Origin: a virus
DNA length: 34,806 nt
IMG/VR virus record: IMGVR_UViG_3300046170_000118
Coordinates: 1 to 34,806 of that record
Reading direction: 5' to 3' (one strand)
Position 1 is the first letter of the stretch. The number at the start of each line of letters is the position of its first letter. The translations under genes were made by a program, and so were the position numbers. The notes beneath the pieces were generated by a model, which was given only the letters and a program-made list of their open reading frames with translations, was not told the DNA's origin and did not search any database. Shown in pieces: positions 33,257-34,806 of the stretch.

Positions 33257-33578
33257 CTACATTTTCTTTCCGCGAAACATTGGCTTCCATTGCGTTGAAA
33301 CCAAAGTATGCCGCCACAACACCACTAGCACCAATCACATAAACGCTTGCTATGTCTGTAATTAGTTCTGCCGCGCGATCTAGGCCCACCCAGACTGCGA
33401 GAAAGATTACTAACGGGTAGACAAGCATTCCAGCAGTACACGCCACTGTGAGCCGCCTCTGCGTGTCTCTCTTGGCGTCCTGATCTTCCATGCGCCTGCG
33501 ACGATCTTCCAACATGATCTCGCGCTCATCAGGATCAATCTTTCCGTTTCCGTTTAGATCGTAGTCTTGCTTGTTCAT
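33246..33578 (-). CDS. Membrane protein with an N-terminal EF-hand loop
   Basis: 110 aa. Residues 7-18 form a canonical calcium loop (DLNGNGKIDPDE: Asp7, Asn9, Asn11, Gly12, Ile14, Glu18). A charged helix (REIMLEDRRRRMEDQDAKRD) follows, then membrane spans near 45-65 (VACTAGMLVYPLVIFLAVWV) and 77-95 (VYVIGASGVVAAYFGFNA). Similar EF-hand membrane proteins occur in marine phage lysis regions (recollection). A calcium-sensitive holin-like role is a guess. Confidence 0.75.
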   Translation of the reverse strand: MNKQDYDLNGNGKIDPDEREIMLEDRRRRMEDQDAKRDTQRRLTVACTAGMLVYPLVIFLAVWVGLDRAAELITDIASVYVIGASGVVAAYFGFNAMEANVSRKENVDVR

Positions 33579-33641
33579 TTGCGTACCTTTCCCCTATCTG
33601 GCGGGATCGCGTAATTATAAGCACCTTTCCCCTTTCATCAT
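33575..33641 (-). CDS. Possible 21-aa peptide, frameshifted
   Basis: From the ATG at 33641 the raw frame gives only eight residues. Removing one G from a GGGG run gives MMKGKGAYNYAIPPDRGKVR and one final Lys, with a stop overlapping the next start (ATGA). The basic YNYAIPPDRGKV end looks like real coding sequence. Supported only by the overlap and its composition. Confidence 0.3.
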
Positions 33642-33655
33642 AGAAAAAATACTTA

Positions 33656-33910
33656 TTACCCCTTTTTACCATAACCATTTAATGCCGAACCTGTCAAAAG
33701 TGCGCCAAATGCCAGATGAAACATGCCGCCCCCTTGTAAGGTAAACGGCTGGTGGTGCTGCCATACTTGCTTGAACTTTTCTATGTTGAGATACGCTAGA
33801 TCGTCAATCGGTGGCCTGTTTATCCCAATCCAACTAGGAACAACCACAAAATCAAAGAAACAAATAAAAGCGTAAACATACGCCAGTATCGCTTTCCACT
33901 CATCACGCAT
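33656..33910 (-). CDS. Holin-like small membrane protein
   Basis: 84 aa from the ATG at 33910, which overlaps the upstream stop (TGATG). MRDEWKAILAYVYAFICFFD, then FVVVPSWIGI spans the membrane. A loop region leads to HHQPFTLQGGGMFHLAFGAL and a second span. The QP-x-TL-x-GGG-x-FHL-x-FGA pattern is typical of a phage holin-like family, as I recall. Together with the 3TM protein this gives two holin candidates. Confidence 0.65.
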   Translation of the reverse strand: MRDEWKAILAYVYAFICFFDFVVVPSWIGINRPPIDDLAYLNIEKFKQVWQHHQPFTLQGGGMFHLAFGALLTGSALNGYGKKG

Positions 33911-34377
33911 CACCAACGATCCAGATATACGCCAAGATAATAGATACCAATGACGCAGACAGTCAGCGCAATTATAATCCCAGCAGCAACTTGAAGTTGC
34001 TCAATCAGTTCCGCTTGTTTTTTCTCTGCCGCTTTACGCGCAGCCTGACGTTGCTTACGCGCCTCATTTTGCCACTGTATCCACCTATCCCATTGGCCAG
34101 GTTGGCCATACAAACGGATATAACTTTCCAATTCACGGCGTTTTTCTCTTATGTTTTCAAGGGCTTGAAATTCCTCCCAATCCCCTTCTTCACCGCCAGC
34201 AATCGCCGTTAGTGGACTATTCTTCTTTTTCTGGACAGCTTGCTTGATGTCATCTTCAGCAGTGAGAAACTTACCTACGGCACCAATAAGACCAGCAGTC
34301 TCTTTGCCGTTGCCCAGCGCAGTCTTTATGACGCTGTAAGCCGCGTTTGCGGCGGCAATGCTTTCCAGAATAGCCAT
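33910..34377 (-). CDS. Conserved phage protein with a C-terminal membrane span
   Basis: 155 aa. The N-terminal helix MAILESIAAANAAYSVIKTA, then FQALENIREKRRELESYIRL and YGQPGQWDRWIQWQNEARKQ, a basic coiled coil, and the span VAAGIIIALTVCVIGIYYLG near residues 130-149. The ALE-x-I...E-x-L-x-x-x-I-x-x-x-G-x-P-G-x-W pattern recurs in marine phages; its function is unknown to me. Position suggests lysis or a late virion protein. Confidence 0.7.
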   Translation of the reverse strand: MAILESIAAANAAYSVIKTALGNGKETAGLIGAVGKFLTAEDDIKQAVQKKKNSPLTAIAGGEEGDWEEFQALENIREKRRELESYIRLYGQPGQWDRWIQWQNEARKQRQAARKAAEKKQAELIEQLQVAAGIIIALTVCVIGIYYLGVYLDRW

Positions 34378-34381
34378 CTCA

Positions 34382-34633
34382 TCACTTGTTCTCTATGTAA
34401 TCACGGATATGCTTTAGGTTTTCGTCAATGCGTCCAAGCATAACAGCGTGGTCATTCACACGGTTTTCCAACACCTCTATGTCGTTTGTGTTGCGCATAA
34501 TGTTATTTGTATTCATCTCAATAGTATTTTGCGCATCTGCAATGAGCCAACCCAAAATGAAAGTTTGCGCCACAATGCCAACCAAAAAAGAAATAGGAAT
34601 AGTCTTGGACAAATGCCAATTCTCGTTTGCCAT
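34382..34633 (-). CDS. Membrane-anchored coiled-coil protein, spanin-like layout
   Basis: 83 aa from the ATG at 34633, which has a GAGG site eight bases upstream. MANENWHLSKTIPISFLVGI, then VAQTFILGWLIADAQNTIEM forms one membrane span. Residues 40-83 are a regular coiled coil (TNDIEVLENRVNDHAVMLGR). One N-terminal span plus a coiled coil is the layout of an inner-membrane spanin, but no outer lipoprotein partner was found. Confidence 0.65.
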   Translation of the reverse strand: MANENWHLSKTIPISFLVGIVAQTFILGWLIADAQNTIEMNTNNIMRNTNDIEVLENRVNDHAVMLGRIDENLKHIRDYIENK

Positions 34634-34643
34634 GTGTTGATCC

Positions 34644-34806
34644 TCAATAACCATTTGCAATCAGCTTGCTAAATTCGCCACTCATCAACTTCTTTTTAAC
34701 ATATTCTGCGAACTCTTGCGACCCGATTTTGGCTCCGCATTCCCGCGCCCACATTTCAGCAACCACAAAAGGTATTGAACCAGCCAAGCGCATATCAGAC
34801 TTACGG
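34644..34806 (-). CDS. Small conserved phage protein, C-terminal part (starts at 123)
   Basis: The minus-strand frame enters from the window end as RKSDMRLAGSIPFVVAEMWA, then RECGAKIGSQEFAEYVKKKL and MSGEFSKLIANGY, stopping at 34644. It has no start of its own in the window. The codon AAC is completed by bases 2-1 and 34806. With the part at 1-123 it forms a 94-aa protein. It lies just before the spanin-like gene. Confidence 0.75.
   Translation of the reverse strand, partial: RKSDMRLAGSIPFVVAEMWARECGAKIGSQEFAEYVKKKLMSGEFSKLIANGY

Noticed and set aside
1-34806. Terminal direct repeats at the window ends
   Set aside because: The first and last bases share no visible repeat; the ends join directly within a codon.

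Overview
The window reads as a complete genome, about 34.8 kb, of a small P22/SU10-like podovirus-type tailed phage, most likely infecting a marine alphaproteobacterium. That host guess is an inference from a GTA-type holin, small gene families I associate with marine phages, and moderate GC; the sequence does not prove it. No host gene, integrase, DNA or RNA polymerase, tRNA, CRISPR array or insertion sequence was seen. The two ends join in frame through one minus-strand gene (bases 123 to 1, then 34806 to 34644). The molecule is therefore circular or circularly permuted, cut inside a small gene that follows the capsid genes.

Layout, read in the direction of transcription. (1) Control region, 26262-26626: a Cro/XRE-like HTH gene faces the early operon across two fully overlapping divergent promoters. 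(2) Rightward early block, 26627-32339: probable recombination protein, SSB, NinB-position protein, PD-(D/E)XK-like protein, HNH nuclease, then many tiny translationally coupled ORFs and a 300-aa conserved unknown. A RusA resolvase is inverted inside this block. (3) Leftward replication genes, 26261-24658: an HTH replication initiator carrying four iterons inside its gene (a candidate lambda-style origin), a small unknown gene and a possible loader. (4) Two terminator-like hairpins at 24428-24657. (5) Leftward late block, 24415 to 1 and on across the junction to 32305: terminase, small virion proteins, a 782-aa putative ejection protein, adaptor, tail fibres, a beta-propeller protein with its chaperone, a stabilisation/tail protein, a C1q-like protein, ejection proteins including a lytic transglycosylase, portal, scaffold, major capsid protein, small head genes, then a lysis cassette of several small membrane proteins, a holin and an M15 endolysin. 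The early and late blocks converge tail to tail at 32305-32339.

Many clearly essential genes (terminase, portal, scaffold, capsid, SSB, tail fibre) are broken by single-base indels, several in short homopolymers. In each case the protein resumes in another frame with recognisable family sequence. These look like consensus errors of a long-read assembly rather than gene decay. The CDS entries below give the reconstructed extents and say where the frame breaks.
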